A DNA stretch of 64,000 nt from Lachnospiraceae bacterium UBA3632. Lineage in GTDB: Bacteria; Bacillota; Clostridia; Lachnospirales; Lachnospiraceae. The first letter of the stretch is position 1. Every line of letters starts with the position of its first letter. Positions 8,698 to 17,368 of the stretch are shown piece by piece. The translations under genes were made by a program, and so were the position numbers. The notes beneath the pieces were generated by a model, which did not search any database, was not told the DNA's origin, and saw only the letters and a program-made list of their open reading frames with translations. The DNA is taken from positions 7,872 through 71,871 of the forward strand of contig DFKZ01000078.1 in NCBI GenBank assembly GCA_002373975.1, given 5' to 3'.

Positions 8698-9268
8698 GCA
8701 TGAGTTTTGTATCCTTCTTTTTCTTTACAAGATCGTTTTTGATCGCTTTAAATGTCTTTTCCTCTCCCTCATCGGCAAGCATATCCAGGTATTTTAAGAG
8801 AGTACTTCTGGTATAATCGTGAAGCGGAGCATTCTGAGTCCCTTTCCAATAATAGTCCCGCGGATCCGAATCGACATAATCCTTGCCACGATACACCTTG
8901 CTTGCGGCGATCCTGTCCATTATCATCTCGGCAATATATCTGTCGGGCATGGGAACAGGGACCATCACACCATCAGTGTCTCCGGAAATGTGCGAATTGT
9001 AATCTATCCAGTACTCGTAATGATGCTTATTGCGGCCTTTGTGGTGCAGCCATGCGGAAGAATAACCTCTGTCTTCCCTTTCGGCATTATTGGGGCTTCT
9101 GGTGCCCTGATAGTATTTTGCACCCACCCAGAATTCGGACGGACTGTATTTGGAAAGATCATGTGTCAGGCCCTGCCATATAAGACCCACCTTGAAGCAT
9201 CCCGATCTTACTTTCCATCTGTGTCTTGTTATGGTTGAAAAATGTTTCCAGACATTTATCAGTTTCAA
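8690..9268 (-). CDS. DUF5662 family protein
   Basis: A 192-residue protein of a family common in Clostridia but without known function. It is rich in conserved His, Trp and Asp (TRHRWKV, GLIWQGLTHDLSKYSPSEFW, SAWLHHKGRNKHHYEYW), a pattern suggesting a metal-binding helical hydrolase fold. That is inference. The start is TTG 9268, with GAGGT 8 bases upstream; no ATG is available near the N-terminus. It precedes the GH114-like gene and follows the GH13-like gene at 9292 in the genome, all on minus. Confidence 0.7.
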   Translation of the reverse strand: MKLINVWKHFSTITRHRWKVRSGCFKVGLIWQGLTHDLSKYSPSEFWVGAKYYQGTRSPNNAEREDRGYSSAWLHHKGRNKHHYEYWIDYNSHISGDTDGVMVPVPMPDRYIAEMIMDRIAASKVYRGKDYVDSDPRDYYWKGTQNAPLHDYTRSTLLKYLDMLADEGEEKTFKAIKNDLVKKKKDTKLMHE

Positions 9269-9291
9269 AACTACTTACCTCAGTCTGAATT

Positions 9292-11214
9292 TTACTTTTT
9301 AGCTGTCTTAGCTTTATTTTCTTTTGTTTCAGCTTTAACTTTTGTTTCAGCTTTGACTTTTGTTTCAGCTTTGACTTTTGTTTCTGTTTTTACTCTCGTT
9401 TCAGCTTTGACTTTTGATCCGTTCTTTGTTTCCTTATCGGCTTTTATAGGCACACTAACAATATAAGCTATGGAGCGTTCTGCAAGTGACACTTTATCAT
9501 TCTCAAGCAGCCGGGCTTCATCGCTCGACAACCTGATCTCCCATTTCCGGCCCTTGGGGGCTCTCGGAAGTGCAAGCTCTGCCTTATCCCAGTACATATT
9601 AAGAGCCAGATAGTGGAGCGTTCCTTTATTGCAAAGCATTATACCTACGCTGTGCCTGTAACCCTGTATCTCACTAAGCCATGCGTTTTCTCCGTGGAAA
9701 GAGAATTCGGGGTATCCGCAGCCTTCGGTATCAAGGCTCGAAAGCTCTCTGGTATCGTGATAAAACCTGTTTTCACGCCTTATTTTCGCAAATTCTGCTA
9801 TAAAATCATAAAATGAATTCTTTCTGCGAAGTCCCTTCCAGTCAAGCCAAGTAACAAGGCTGTCGTGACAGTAGGGATTATTATTGCCGTCCTGCGTATT
9901 TCCGAATTCATCACCCATAAAAATCATGGGTACGCCGCTGCTTGCAAAAAGAAGCATAAGAGCATTTTTTATCTGCTTATTCCTGAGGGCATTGATCTTG
10001 GGCTTTTTGGTGGGCCCTTCCACGCCGCAGTTCCAGCTGCAGTTATTCTCACTTCCGTCGTGATTGTCCTCGCCGTTTGACTCATTATGCTTATGATCAT
10101 ATGATACGATATCGGCAAGCGTAAATGTATTATATGCATCAAAGAAGTTTATAACTCCGTATCCGGAAGGATTGTTCTTTATCCTGAACACGGCATCGGA
10201 AATGGAATTGGGATCCCCCTTAAGGAATCTTCTGAGAGCGTACATGTAATCATCTCTGTAAAGACCGTATCTCTTGCCTTCAGAGGCAGTGTCATAAAAA
10301 TCTGTGTTTTCGATTTTTGCACCAAACAGTGAATCGGAAAAGATCTTTACATCCGCCAAGATGCTGCTCTCATCTATGAGACCGATGGGGAGATTCACTC
10401 CAAGCACATGGAAACCGTCAACACCGTATTTATAAGCCCAGAATTCAAGTATCGAAGGGATCTCTCTCCTCGGAAACTCTTCCGGGAAATACATCTGCAT
10501 GATCACTTCCATACCCTGAGCATGGAAAGCGTTTACCATATCGGCAAACTCTTCACAGGGATCATCGGAATATGAATATGCCGACTTGGGAGAATAATAA
10601 TACCCCCTGCAGTATCCCCAATAGTTATATCTTCCTGTCTTTTTATCGTTTTCATTAAATTCGTAAGCGGGCTGCAGGCATACGGAAGTGACTCCCAGCT
10701 TTTTGAGATAAGGTATCTTTTCCTTTACTCCCGCAAAGGTTCCCTTATGCTTTACACCTGAAGAAGCATGCATTGTAAAGCCTCTTACGTGAAGCTGATA
10801 AAGGAACATATCCTCATAAGGCACATGAGGCTTTTTCCCTGCAAATCTTCTGTTGTCGATCACGGCCTTTCTGGCCTTGGCAGGATCAAAATTCCCAAAA
10901 TGAAGCTTATCCGAATATCTCTGCGCTCTTTCGTCGGTGATGAAATAATCATTACAGAAGAAATTGTATGTGTACTTATCGGGATCATAATCCATTACAA
11001 CCATGGAATAAACATTGCCGATACGGTTCTTCTCACTGAACACCTTCTTATGGACAAGCATGTCAGTACGCTTATCGTATATAGCGACACCATACTTCGC
11101 ATTTTTGTCATAACCGGAGATATCAAAAGAAAAACGGGCAACATTCCTGATGCAGACCGCTCTGAATGGATATGTGCCTATGATGGCTTCGTAATAATCA
11201 TTATAATCGCTCAT
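9292..11214 (-). CDS. GlgX/isoamylase-type GH13 protein, predicted catalytically inactive
   Basis: A 640-residue protein aligned by eye with glycogen-debranching GH13 enzymes: an N-terminal beta domain (1-125), a barrel from LYQLHVRGFTMH (about 138), and the very typical segment VSYDHKHNESNGEDNHDG with SWNCGVEGPT (370-402) and PMIFMGDEFGNTQDG. The catalytic sites are changed. Region II GFRFD reads GFHVL, so the nucleophile Asp is Leu271 and the paired Arg is His269. Region IV HDGFTL reads YNTFTL, replacing the stabilising Asp with Asn362. Region I lacks the usual NH pair. It may bind glucans or regulate glycogen rather than cut it. The C-terminus is a Lys/Glu/Thr repeat tail. Confidence 0.8.
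   Translation of the reverse strand: MSDYNDYYEAIIGTYPFRAVCIRNVARFSFDISGYDKNAKYGVAIYDKRTDMLVHKKVFSEKNRIGNVYSMVVMDYDPDKYTYNFFCNDYFITDERAQRYSDKLHFGNFDPAKARKAVIDNRRFAGKKPHVPYEDMFLYQLHVRGFTMHASSGVKHKGTFAGVKEKIPYLKKLGVTSVCLQPAYEFNENDKKTGRYNYWGYCRGYYYSPKSAYSYSDDPCEEFADMVNAFHAQGMEVIMQMYFPEEFPRREIPSILEFWAYKYGVDGFHVLGVNLPIGLIDESSILADVKIFSDSLFGAKIENTDFYDTASEGKRYGLYRDDYMYALRRFLKGDPNSISDAVFRIKNNPSGYGVINFFDAYNTFTLADIVSYDHKHNESNGEDNHDGSENNCSWNCGVEGPTKKPKINALRNKQIKNALMLLFASSGVPMIFMGDEFGNTQDGNNNPYCHDSLVTWLDWKGLRRKNSFYDFIAEFAKIRRENRFYHDTRELSSLDTEGCGYPEFSFHGENAWLSEIQGYRHSVGIMLCNKGTLHYLALNMYWDKAELALPRAPKGRKWEIRLSSDEARLLENDKVSLAERSIAYIVSVPIKADKETKNGSKVKAETRVKTETKVKAETKVKAETKVKAETKENKAKTAKK
9325..9414 (-). repeat. 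18-bp tandem repeat encoding a KVKAET tail
   Basis: Five near-identical 18-bp units encode KVKAET, RVKTET and KVKAET three more times, at the extreme C-terminus of the GH13-like protein. They remain in frame. The segment is prone to slippage, so unit number may vary between strains. Confidence 0.9.
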
Positions 11215-11221
11215 AAACTGA

Positions 11222-11250
11222 ATTATAACTTATTGCACAAAGATAAACAA
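11222..11250 (-). promoter_or_regulatory. Promoter of the GH13-like gene, possibly leaderless
   Basis: Minus strand: -35 TTGTTT (11245-11250), exactly 17 bp, -10 TATAAT (11222-11227). Only 7 bases separate the -10 box from the ATG at 11214, so transcription would begin at or next to the start codon. No ribosome site can fit. Confidence 0.55.
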
Positions 11251-11261
11251 GAAGATATAAT
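11233..11261 (+). promoter_or_regulatory. Divergent promoter candidate for the DUF1292 gene
   Basis: Plus strand: TTGCAC (11233-11238), 17 bp, TATAAT (11256-11261). A second candidate is TTGATA (11264-11269), 17 bp, TATTTT. The first overlaps the promoter of the GH13-like gene on the opposite strand, so the two could interfere. Confidence 0.45.
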
Positions 11262-11307
11262 CGTTGATAGATATATTTTATGCAAGTATTTTTTGATTTA
11301 TCAACGA
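11261..11307 (+). promoter_or_regulatory. 9-bp inverted repeat in the DUF1292 leader
   Basis: TCGTTGATA (11261-11269) and TATCAACGA (11299-11307) are perfect inverted repeats 29 bp apart, followed by ATTTTTT. They overlap the start region of the DUF1292 transcript. It could be an operator or a weak terminator or attenuator. Confidence 0.45.
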
Positions 11308-11339
11308 ATTTTTTAAAAAAGCACTGAAAGGATCATTTT

Positions 11340-11651
11340 ATGGCAAACAATTACGAAGCACCCGAAGAAGAAATGTCAATAACCATCACTCTTGATGACG
11401 ACACCGAAGTAGAATGCGAAGTTGTGACCATCCTTACCGTAAGTGAAAAGGATTATATAGTCGTGCTTCCCAAAGACGGCGGCGAGCGTTTCCCCGAGGA
11501 TGAAGTCTGGATCTACGGATATAAGGAAAATCCCGACGATCCCAACGAGGAGCCGGAGCTCATCTATATCGACGATGATGACGAATATGAGCTCGTTGCG
11601 GACGCATTTGACGAGTATCTCGATAATCTCGACTTCCTTGATGAGGATTAA
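11340..11651 (+). CDS. DUF1292 domain protein
   Basis: A 103-residue very acidic protein with the DUF1292 pattern (ITITLDDDTEVECEVVTILTV, YIVVLPKDG, FDEYLDNLDF). The family is widespread in Firmicutes, small, cytoplasmic and of unknown function. The ribosome site GAAAGGA is 7 bases before ATG. It is one of the two plus-strand genes, divergent from the GH13-like gene and convergent with the helicase, only 25 bp from that gene's end. Confidence 0.85.
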   Translation: MANNYEAPEEEMSITITLDDDTEVECEVVTILTVSEKDYIVVLPKDGGERFPEDEVWIYGYKENPDDPNEEPELIYIDDDDEYELVADAFDEYLDNLDFLDED

Positions 11652-11676
11652 TGATCCTTATCAGACATCTTTATGA

Positions 11677-13629
11677 TCACATTATATGATCAGATTTATC
11701 TTCACCTTGATCTATCAGGTTATTCAGGAAACGGGAAGGTGAGCGCGGATGATCTTTAGTCCCTGTGATGCATGTGATCAGAAGCCTGTTTTTGGCTCTG
11801 GTCATTGCCACATAGAATATCCGCCTCTCCTCTTCCGTTTCTTTTATTCCGCTTAATCTGCTGTGTGGATATACTCCTTCATTTGCATCAGGTATTATTA
11901 CAGTATCAAATTCAAGCCCCTTGGATGCATGAACAGTCATAAGCTCCGGGATACAGCTTCTGATTATCTGCATTTTTCCAGCATTAACGGCAGTTTTTGT
12001 TTTACCCTTTGCAGTATCTTTTATATCACCGCTGCCTTTAAAATCTTTCCTGTATTCTTCCTGAAAAAGGAGCCAATCCTCCAAATTACCGTATTCAGCC
12101 GCATCGTCGCTCATAAAATCAAGCACTGCCTTATATTCTTCAAGCAGTTCCTTATTATTTTTGAAGTTCATCTCATAATACTTTTCCAGTCCTATCTTCT
12201 GCCTGATATATCTGACCTGCAGATACGGCGTTCTTTCTTTGATAAAATCAAGGTCCTTCCTCAGAATTCTGAGGCTTTGAACTCTCTTATCCGCATTGTA
12301 TTCATCATGATTCCTGATATAATACCCGATGGCATTTTCCAAAGGATCGGACTTTCCCCCAAGTGCCTCTCTGCTTATGTATCTCAGGGGCTTATTGATC
12401 ACTCTGTAAAGCTTTTCCTCATCCTTTCCGTTATCGGCATATTCAAGATAAGACATAAGATCAATGCATGCGGGATGATCATATATACAAAGCTGCTTTT
12501 CCTTCATTTCAAAAGGAATATCATTTGATTTTAAAAATGCCGCAAATCTCTGCATCTGCAGATTAGTCCTGAATAATACTCCGAGGCTTTTGTTTTCGCA
12601 TGATCCTGCTATCAGTTTTTTTATGAATTCATATTCCGGCTTCTGCTCCTCAAATCTGATCAGACTAAAATGCTCTTTTGAAGAGGGATCATTCCTTGCC
12701 GACTTCTGGTTTTTGACGAATCTGTCCTTATTCTCTGTGATAACCTTTGTTGACACATCCACTATATCCGAATTACTCCTGAAATTGAGATCAAGATATA
12801 TCTCCTCCGCATTGTAATCGTCCTTAAACCTGCGCAGGCATGCAGGCTCGGAGCCTCTGAAGCCGTATATCGACTGATCGTCATCACCCACTGCAAAAAT
12901 CTCTGCCCTTTCACCGGCCAAAAGCTTTACGGTATCATACTGTACTTTGTTTATATCCTGATACTCATCTATCAGAATATGACTGAACCTTTCCTGCCAT
13001 ATTCCGGCTTCCTCCGGATTCATGATAAAGAGATTTCTGAGATCATATACCATATCATCAAAATCAAGATAACCTTCTTTTTTTCTTACGGATTCATATG
13101 CTTTCAGCACATCCTCAAAATATGAAGACAACTCTTCTCTTATCAGGCTTTTGGATCTTTTCAAATCATCGGTATTTTTATAAACGGAGGCAGCACTAAT
13201 AAACTCCGGTGCGATTTCGCCCGGAATGAGCCTGTCTTTTTCTGATCTTTTCGTAGGGATTATGCTTGAAATAACCTTGGAAAAAATACGTTTCTTATAT
13301 GAGTCGCTTAACAGCTTTTTTGGTGAATGATCCCTGCCTGCGCGAAGGATCTGATAGAATACCGAGTGAAAGGTTCCGAACACTACCGGATAGATGCCTT
13401 CTTCACTCTCGTTAAAACGCCTCTGCATGGATATTGCGGCGTCTTTTGTAAAGGTGATGACCAATATGTTTTCGGGAGGAACTCCCCTGTTATGGATAAG
13501 ATATCTTATCCTGGCGGTTATGGTGTGGGTCTTACCCGACCCGGGACCTGCCAGTAAAAGACAGGCCCTGGATGTGGTGGTAACCGCTTTATACTGGGCC
13601 TCGCTAAGCCCATCTAAGATATCACTCAA
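11677..13629 (-). CDS. UvrD/PcrA-type ATP-dependent DNA helicase
   Basis: A 650-residue superfamily 1A helicase. Motifs in order are LLLAGPGSGKTHTITARI (Walker A), ITFTKDAAISMQRRF, LDFDDMVYD, LIDEYQDINKVQYD (Walker B), VGDDDQSIYGFRGS, DLNFRSNSDIV, TVHASKGLEFDTVIIPDANE and RRIFYVAMTRAKNRLLI. It unwinds DNA 3' to 5' with ATP in repair or replication. It is shorter than PcrA (about 720-740) and lacks a long C-terminal tail. Its ATG overlaps the gltX gene's final bases by 4 bp in the order helicase then gltX on minus, so the helicase is read first. Whether it is PcrA itself or a paralogue cannot be told here. Confidence 0.93.
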   Translation of the reverse strand: MSDILDGLSEAQYKAVTTTSRACLLLAGPGSGKTHTITARIRYLIHNRGVPPENILVITFTKDAAISMQRRFNESEEGIYPVVFGTFHSVFYQILRAGRDHSPKKLLSDSYKKRIFSKVISSIIPTKRSEKDRLIPGEIAPEFISAASVYKNTDDLKRSKSLIREELSSYFEDVLKAYESVRKKEGYLDFDDMVYDLRNLFIMNPEEAGIWQERFSHILIDEYQDINKVQYDTVKLLAGERAEIFAVGDDDQSIYGFRGSEPACLRRFKDDYNAEEIYLDLNFRSNSDIVDVSTKVITENKDRFVKNQKSARNDPSSKEHFSLIRFEEQKPEYEFIKKLIAGSCENKSLGVLFRTNLQMQRFAAFLKSNDIPFEMKEKQLCIYDHPACIDLMSYLEYADNGKDEEKLYRVINKPLRYISREALGGKSDPLENAIGYYIRNHDEYNADKRVQSLRILRKDLDFIKERTPYLQVRYIRQKIGLEKYYEMNFKNNKELLEEYKAVLDFMSDDAAEYGNLEDWLLFQEEYRKDFKGSGDIKDTAKGKTKTAVNAGKMQIIRSCIPELMTVHASKGLEFDTVIIPDANEGVYPHSRLSGIKETEEERRIFYVAMTRAKNRLLITCITGTKDHPRSPSRFLNNLIDQGEDKSDHIM

Positions 13630-15104
13630 ACGCTGAGCATCTCAATTCCCTTGCGGATACGCTTAAGGGATTCTTCCTTTCCGAGAAGCTCAAGGATCTC
13701 TGTTGCTCCGGCAGGGGTCATCTGCTTGCCTGAAAGAGCTGTCCTTATAGGCCACATAACAAATCCGTTCTTATAGCCCTTTTCCTCGATATATTTAAGA
13801 AGAGTCTGATAAAGAGCATCATTGGTGTAATCGGTTGCTTTCTCAAGAATGGGAAGTACATCCTGAAGCACCGAAAGTGAGCTGGCGGCATCAGTCTTCA
13901 TCTTTTTGTGAGTGTACATCTCTATGTCGTAATCTGGAAGAGCACGCAGGAAGTCAACATGACCTTCGATATCAGGGAATACCTCGATCCTGGTCTTTAC
14001 CATTCCTGCCACTTTACGTCTTTTGGCTTCGTCATAATCTGCGGGAAGAGACTTGTCAAGATAAGGCTTGGCCATCTCATAGAACTTGTCATCATCCATA
14101 GCCTTGATATATTCGCCGTTCATCCAGCGAAGCTTAACGATATCAAATACCGCAGGCGACTTATTGATCCTGTGATAATCAAACTTCTTAACAAGCTCAT
14201 CAAGCGAGAATATCTCGTTATTATCCTCGGGAGACCATCCAAGAAGAGCAACATAATTGACGATAGCCTCTGTCACAAATCCTTGCTCTATCAGATCCTC
14301 AAAAGATGAGTGACCGCTTCTCTTGGAAAGCTTTTTATGATTCTCATCGGTAATGAGGGGAAGGTGAATATATACAGGAACCTTCCATCCGAAAGCATCA
14401 TAGAGCCTGACATACTTGGGAGATGATGAAAGATACTCATTTCCCCTGACAACATGTGTGATGTTCATCGTATGATCATCAACCACATTCGCAAAATTAT
14501 AAGTGGGATATCCGTCCGACTTGATAAGGATCATATCATCAAGCTCGGAATTCTCCACAGTGATATCACCGTAAAGCTCATCATGGAATGTGGTGGTTCC
14601 CTCATTCGGAATATTCTGACGGATAACAAAAGGCTTTCCTGCGGCAAGATTTGCCTCTACCTCTTCCTTCGAAAGACCAAGACAATGCTTGTCATAGATC
14701 GTGATCGTCTTTCCCTCGCCATCCTCATCCTCAGTCACCTGAGTCTTAAGCGAAGCAAGCCTCTCCTTATCGCAAAAACAATAATATGCTTCGCCTTTTT
14801 CAATAAGTTCCTTGGCATACTTCATATATATGCCCGTCTTCATTCTCTCACTCTGCACATAAGGCCCGTATCCCCCATCCTTATCCGGTCCCTCATCATG
14901 CTTTAATCCCGTAGCTTCAAGAGTCCTGTATATAATATCAGTGGCTCCCTCAACATACCTCTCCTGATCCGTATCCTCTATACGAAGCATAAACACACCA
15001 CCCTCATGCTTCGCGACCAGATACTCATAAAGAGCCGATCTTAAATTTCCCACATGCATCTTCCCTGTCGGGCTCGGTGCATACCTTGTACGAATTTTCT
15101 CCAT
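13626..15104 (-). CDS. gltX: Glutamyl-tRNA synthetase
   Basis: A 492-residue class I synthetase that charges tRNA-Glu (and possibly tRNA-Gln in organisms using GatCAB). The HIGH-type motif is SPTGKMHVGNLRSALYEYL with IEDTD following, and the KMSKS-type loop is KLSKRSG. The C-terminal anticodon-binding helices end in the typical EILELLGKEESLKRIRKG. The start has AGGAG 11 bases upstream. Its last 4 bp overlap the ATG of the helicase gene; on the minus strand gltX is transcribed first and the helicase follows. A 406-bp gap with repeats lies upstream. Confidence 0.97.
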   Translation of the reverse strand: MEKIRTRYAPSPTGKMHVGNLRSALYEYLVAKHEGGVFMLRIEDTDQERYVEGATDIIYRTLEATGLKHDEGPDKDGGYGPYVQSERMKTGIYMKYAKELIEKGEAYYCFCDKERLASLKTQVTEDEDGEGKTITIYDKHCLGLSKEEVEANLAAGKPFVIRQNIPNEGTTTFHDELYGDITVENSELDDMILIKSDGYPTYNFANVVDDHTMNITHVVRGNEYLSSSPKYVRLYDAFGWKVPVYIHLPLITDENHKKLSKRSGHSSFEDLIEQGFVTEAIVNYVALLGWSPEDNNEIFSLDELVKKFDYHRINKSPAVFDIVKLRWMNGEYIKAMDDDKFYEMAKPYLDKSLPADYDEAKRRKVAGMVKTRIEVFPDIEGHVDFLRALPDYDIEMYTHKKMKTDAASSLSVLQDVLPILEKATDYTNDALYQTLLKYIEEKGYKNGFVMWPIRTALSGKQMTPAGATEILELLGKEESLKRIRKGIEMLSV

Positions 15105-15154
15105 GACTAATTCATCTCCTGTTACAATATATTAACATCTTATTATTTAGGCTG

Positions 15155-15225
15155 GTTTTAGTTCTTAGTTCTTGATCTTAATTCTTGGTTTTAATACATG
15201 CTTTTAATTCTTGCTTTAGTTCTTA
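15155..15225. repeat. Degenerate A/T-rich short repeats upstream of gltX
   Basis: Between gltX and structured repeat copy B the sequence contains three TTAGTTCTT-like and two TTAATTCTTG units, 9-11 bp each and irregularly spaced (for example near 15159, 15166, 15179, 15205 and 15216). On the gltX-coding strand they read as runs of AAGAAYTAA. It may be part of the gltX leader or promoter region; no clear -35/-10 pair was picked out. Confidence 0.5.
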
Positions 15226-15247
15226 CTATTATTTCCAATCAGGTTTC

Positions 15248-15468
15248 TTGACGCATATGTATGTAATTCAGCAATGTGTCCGAGGCCGGAGCGGACGTTT
15301 CAAAAGACGAAACGTCCTACGCAGATACTTCGTATGAAATTCCGTTTTGGTTCATAACGGAATTTCATGCCGCTGCAAAGTACGCAGCCGGCATCTGCTA
15401 TCGCTGCTCGAGGACCCATAGCTGCGAAGCGGTGCTGAATACATACATATGTGGCAAGAAGCCGTCAA
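15248..15468 (-). repeat. Structured intergenic repeat, copy B
   Basis: Inverted relative to copies A and C. Outer arms CATATGTATGTAATTCAGC (15254-15272) and GCTGAATACATACATATG (15434-15451) pair with one bulge; TTGACG/CGTCAA extend them. Shared cores are GTGTCCGAGGCCGG (15276-15289) and GCTCGAGGACCCATAGCTGC within 15405-15424. Between the cores, copy B carries an insert absent from A: a 9-bp hairpin (15293-15301/15309-15317), then a GCAGAT/ATCTGC stem (15321-15326/15393-15398) enclosing three hairpins (15325-15335, 15336-15346/15356-15366, 15369-15376/15384-15392). No protein is encoded. Confidence 0.85.
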
Positions 15469-15510
15469 TATGTTGATACTCAAAAAATCATTAATCCGTC
15501 ACTTATTTGT

Positions 15511-16761
15511 TTACTGTCTAACCTGTCCGTTACCATAAATCTTGTACTTGTATGAAGTGAGCTCCTTCAACCCCATCGGTCCCCTCGCATGCAACTTCTG
15601 GGTACTTATCCCTATCTCCGCCCCAAATCCGAATTCAAATCCATCCGTAAATCTTGTCGATGCATTCACATATACACAAGCCGCATCCACTCCGTCAAGA
15701 AACTTCTCAGCCGTCTCTTCATTCTCGGTAACAATACATTCCGAATGATGAGTATTATATTTATTGATATGCTCTATAGCCTCATCAACACCCGAAACAA
15801 CCTTTACCGAAAGGATATAATCCAGAAATTCCTTTCCGTAATCCTCCTCTGTGGCAGGAACAACACAGTCTCCCAGGATCTTCATGGTCTCTGCATCACC
15901 CCTTAGCTCCACATGCTTTTCATCCAGTGCCTTCTTCATCTCGGGCAGAAACTTTTTAGCCACATCCCTGTGTATAAGCAGAGATTCCGCCGCATTGCAC
16001 ACACTGATCCTCTGGGTCTTGGCATTAAACATGATCTTTACCGACATATCAAGGTCTGCATCCTTGTCGATATAAACATGGCAATTACCTGTGCCCGTCT
16101 CGATCACAGGGATCGTTGAATTCTCAACAACCGCACGGATAAGGCCTGCACCTCCCCTGGGGATGAGCACATCCACATATTCCTTCATCTTCATGAAACG
16201 TGTGGTGGTCTCCCTTTCTGTATCTTCTATAAGCTGAAGCACATCGGGATCGATCCCGCAGGATTCAAGCGCTTCACGGATGATCTTAACAATAGCCTTA
16301 TTGGAATTAATGGCCTCTTTTCCGCCTTTTAGAATAACCGCATTACCGGTTTTAAATGTAAGGCCGAAAGCATCCGCGGTAACATTCGGTCTTGATTCAA
16401 ATATGATACCGATAACACCGAGAGGAACTCTCACCTTTTTCAGATGAAGCCCGTTGGGTCTGTCAAACTCCTCCATTACTTCTCCGATGGGATCGGGCAG
16501 GTCTATTATCTGTAGAAGCCCTTCCGCCATTGCATCTATGCGGCTCTGTGTGAGCCTCAGGCGGTCCACCATACCTTCGGATATCCCATTTTCCTTTGCT
16601 TTTGAAGTATCCTTATTGTTCTCCTCTATAAGAAATTCATATGAACTCTTAAGCGCATTAGCGCATTTTTTCAGCGCCTTATTCTTTTCTTCCGTAGTAA
16701 GCTTTGCAGCCTTATACTTTGCTTTTACGGCGTTTTTTCCAAGTTTTTCAAGATCATACAT
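15511..16761 (-). CDS. proA: Gamma-glutamyl phosphate reductase
   Basis: A 416-residue NADPH-dependent enzyme reducing glutamyl-5-phosphate to the semialdehyde, step two of proline synthesis. Aldehyde-dehydrogenase-fold motifs are PLGVIGIIFESRPNVTADAF, NAVILKGGKEA, VDVLIPRGGAGLI, VIETGTGNCHVYID and the active-site Cys segment ISVCNAAESLLIH, with FGFGAEIGISTQKLHARGPM near the end. Start ATG has GAGG 8 bases upstream. It is the last of proB-fau-proA on minus. Confidence 0.97.
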   Translation of the reverse strand: MYDLEKLGKNAVKAKYKAAKLTTEEKNKALKKCANALKSSYEFLIEENNKDTSKAKENGISEGMVDRLRLTQSRIDAMAEGLLQIIDLPDPIGEVMEEFDRPNGLHLKKVRVPLGVIGIIFESRPNVTADAFGLTFKTGNAVILKGGKEAINSNKAIVKIIREALESCGIDPDVLQLIEDTERETTTRFMKMKEYVDVLIPRGGAGLIRAVVENSTIPVIETGTGNCHVYIDKDADLDMSVKIMFNAKTQRISVCNAAESLLIHRDVAKKFLPEMKKALDEKHVELRGDAETMKILGDCVVPATEEDYGKEFLDYILSVKVVSGVDEAIEHINKYNTHHSECIVTENEETAEKFLDGVDAACVYVNASTRFTDGFEFGFGAEIGISTQKLHARGPMGLKELTSYKYKIYGNGQVRQ

Positions 16762-16782
16762 AATAGTATCCTCACTTTATGT

Positions 16783-17346
16783 TCAAACAAGAAGTATCAT
16801 TCCGGGCTTTATATCGTTAATTTCAGTTGGAATATGCACTGTCTCCTGCATTTTATAGCCTATTGCAACGCTTTTTTTTGCCAGATCCGGCCATTTTGCA
16901 AGGAATCTGTCATAATATCCCCCACCATAGCCCAGCCTATTGCCGGTTTTGTCAAATGCCACCCCCGGCATTATCATCAGATCATTTTCGCCATTATCAT
17001 ATGTATACTCTTCCGAATCTCCAATAGGTTCTCTTATTCCGTGGAAACCCTCTTTAAGTTCCGAAAGAGAATCAATCCTGTAAAACTGCATTTCCTTCCC
17101 GCGTACTTTGGGATAATACACTCTTTTACCCAGCCCCGCGCACAGATCAAATATACCGTCTGTCAAAAGCTCCGATCCGTATGATGCATATAACAGAACA
17201 CGGGAAGAATTGGTAAAAGCATCAAGACCGTTTAGCGCCCTTTCGATGTTCTTTGCCGCCCCTGCCCTCTCATCATCCGAAAGCAGGTCTCTTTTTCCCA
17301 TAAACTCTCTTCTAAGCGTTTTCTTTTCAGGTAAAAGGCAGGCCAT
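16783..17346 (-). CDS. 5-formyltetrahydrofolate cyclo-ligase
   Basis: A 187-residue enzyme converting 5-formyl-THF plus ATP to 5,10-methenyl-THF. Typical motifs are KKTLRREFMGKRDLL at the N-terminus and MPGVAFDKTGNRLGYGGGYYDRFL near residue 130. The ribosome site GAGGTG is 6 bases before ATG. It lies between proB and proA with a 64-bp and a 21-bp gap, an arrangement found in other Clostridia. It connects to fhs and folD elsewhere in the window through the folate pool. Confidence 0.93.
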   Translation of the reverse strand: MACLLPEKKTLRREFMGKRDLLSDDERAGAAKNIERALNGLDAFTNSSRVLLYASYGSELLTDGIFDLCAGLGKRVYYPKVRGKEMQFYRIDSLSELKEGFHGIREPIGDSEEYTYDNGENDLMIMPGVAFDKTGNRLGYGGGYYDRFLAKWPDLAKKSVAIGYKMQETVHIPTEINDIKPGMILLV

Positions 17347-17368
17347 GTATCACCTCTTCATAACCTTT

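Noticed and set aside
9325..9414. Short regular repeats resembling a CRISPR-like array
   Set aside because: Units are 18 bp with no spacers and lie in frame at the end of a coding gene, encoding a KVKAET tail.
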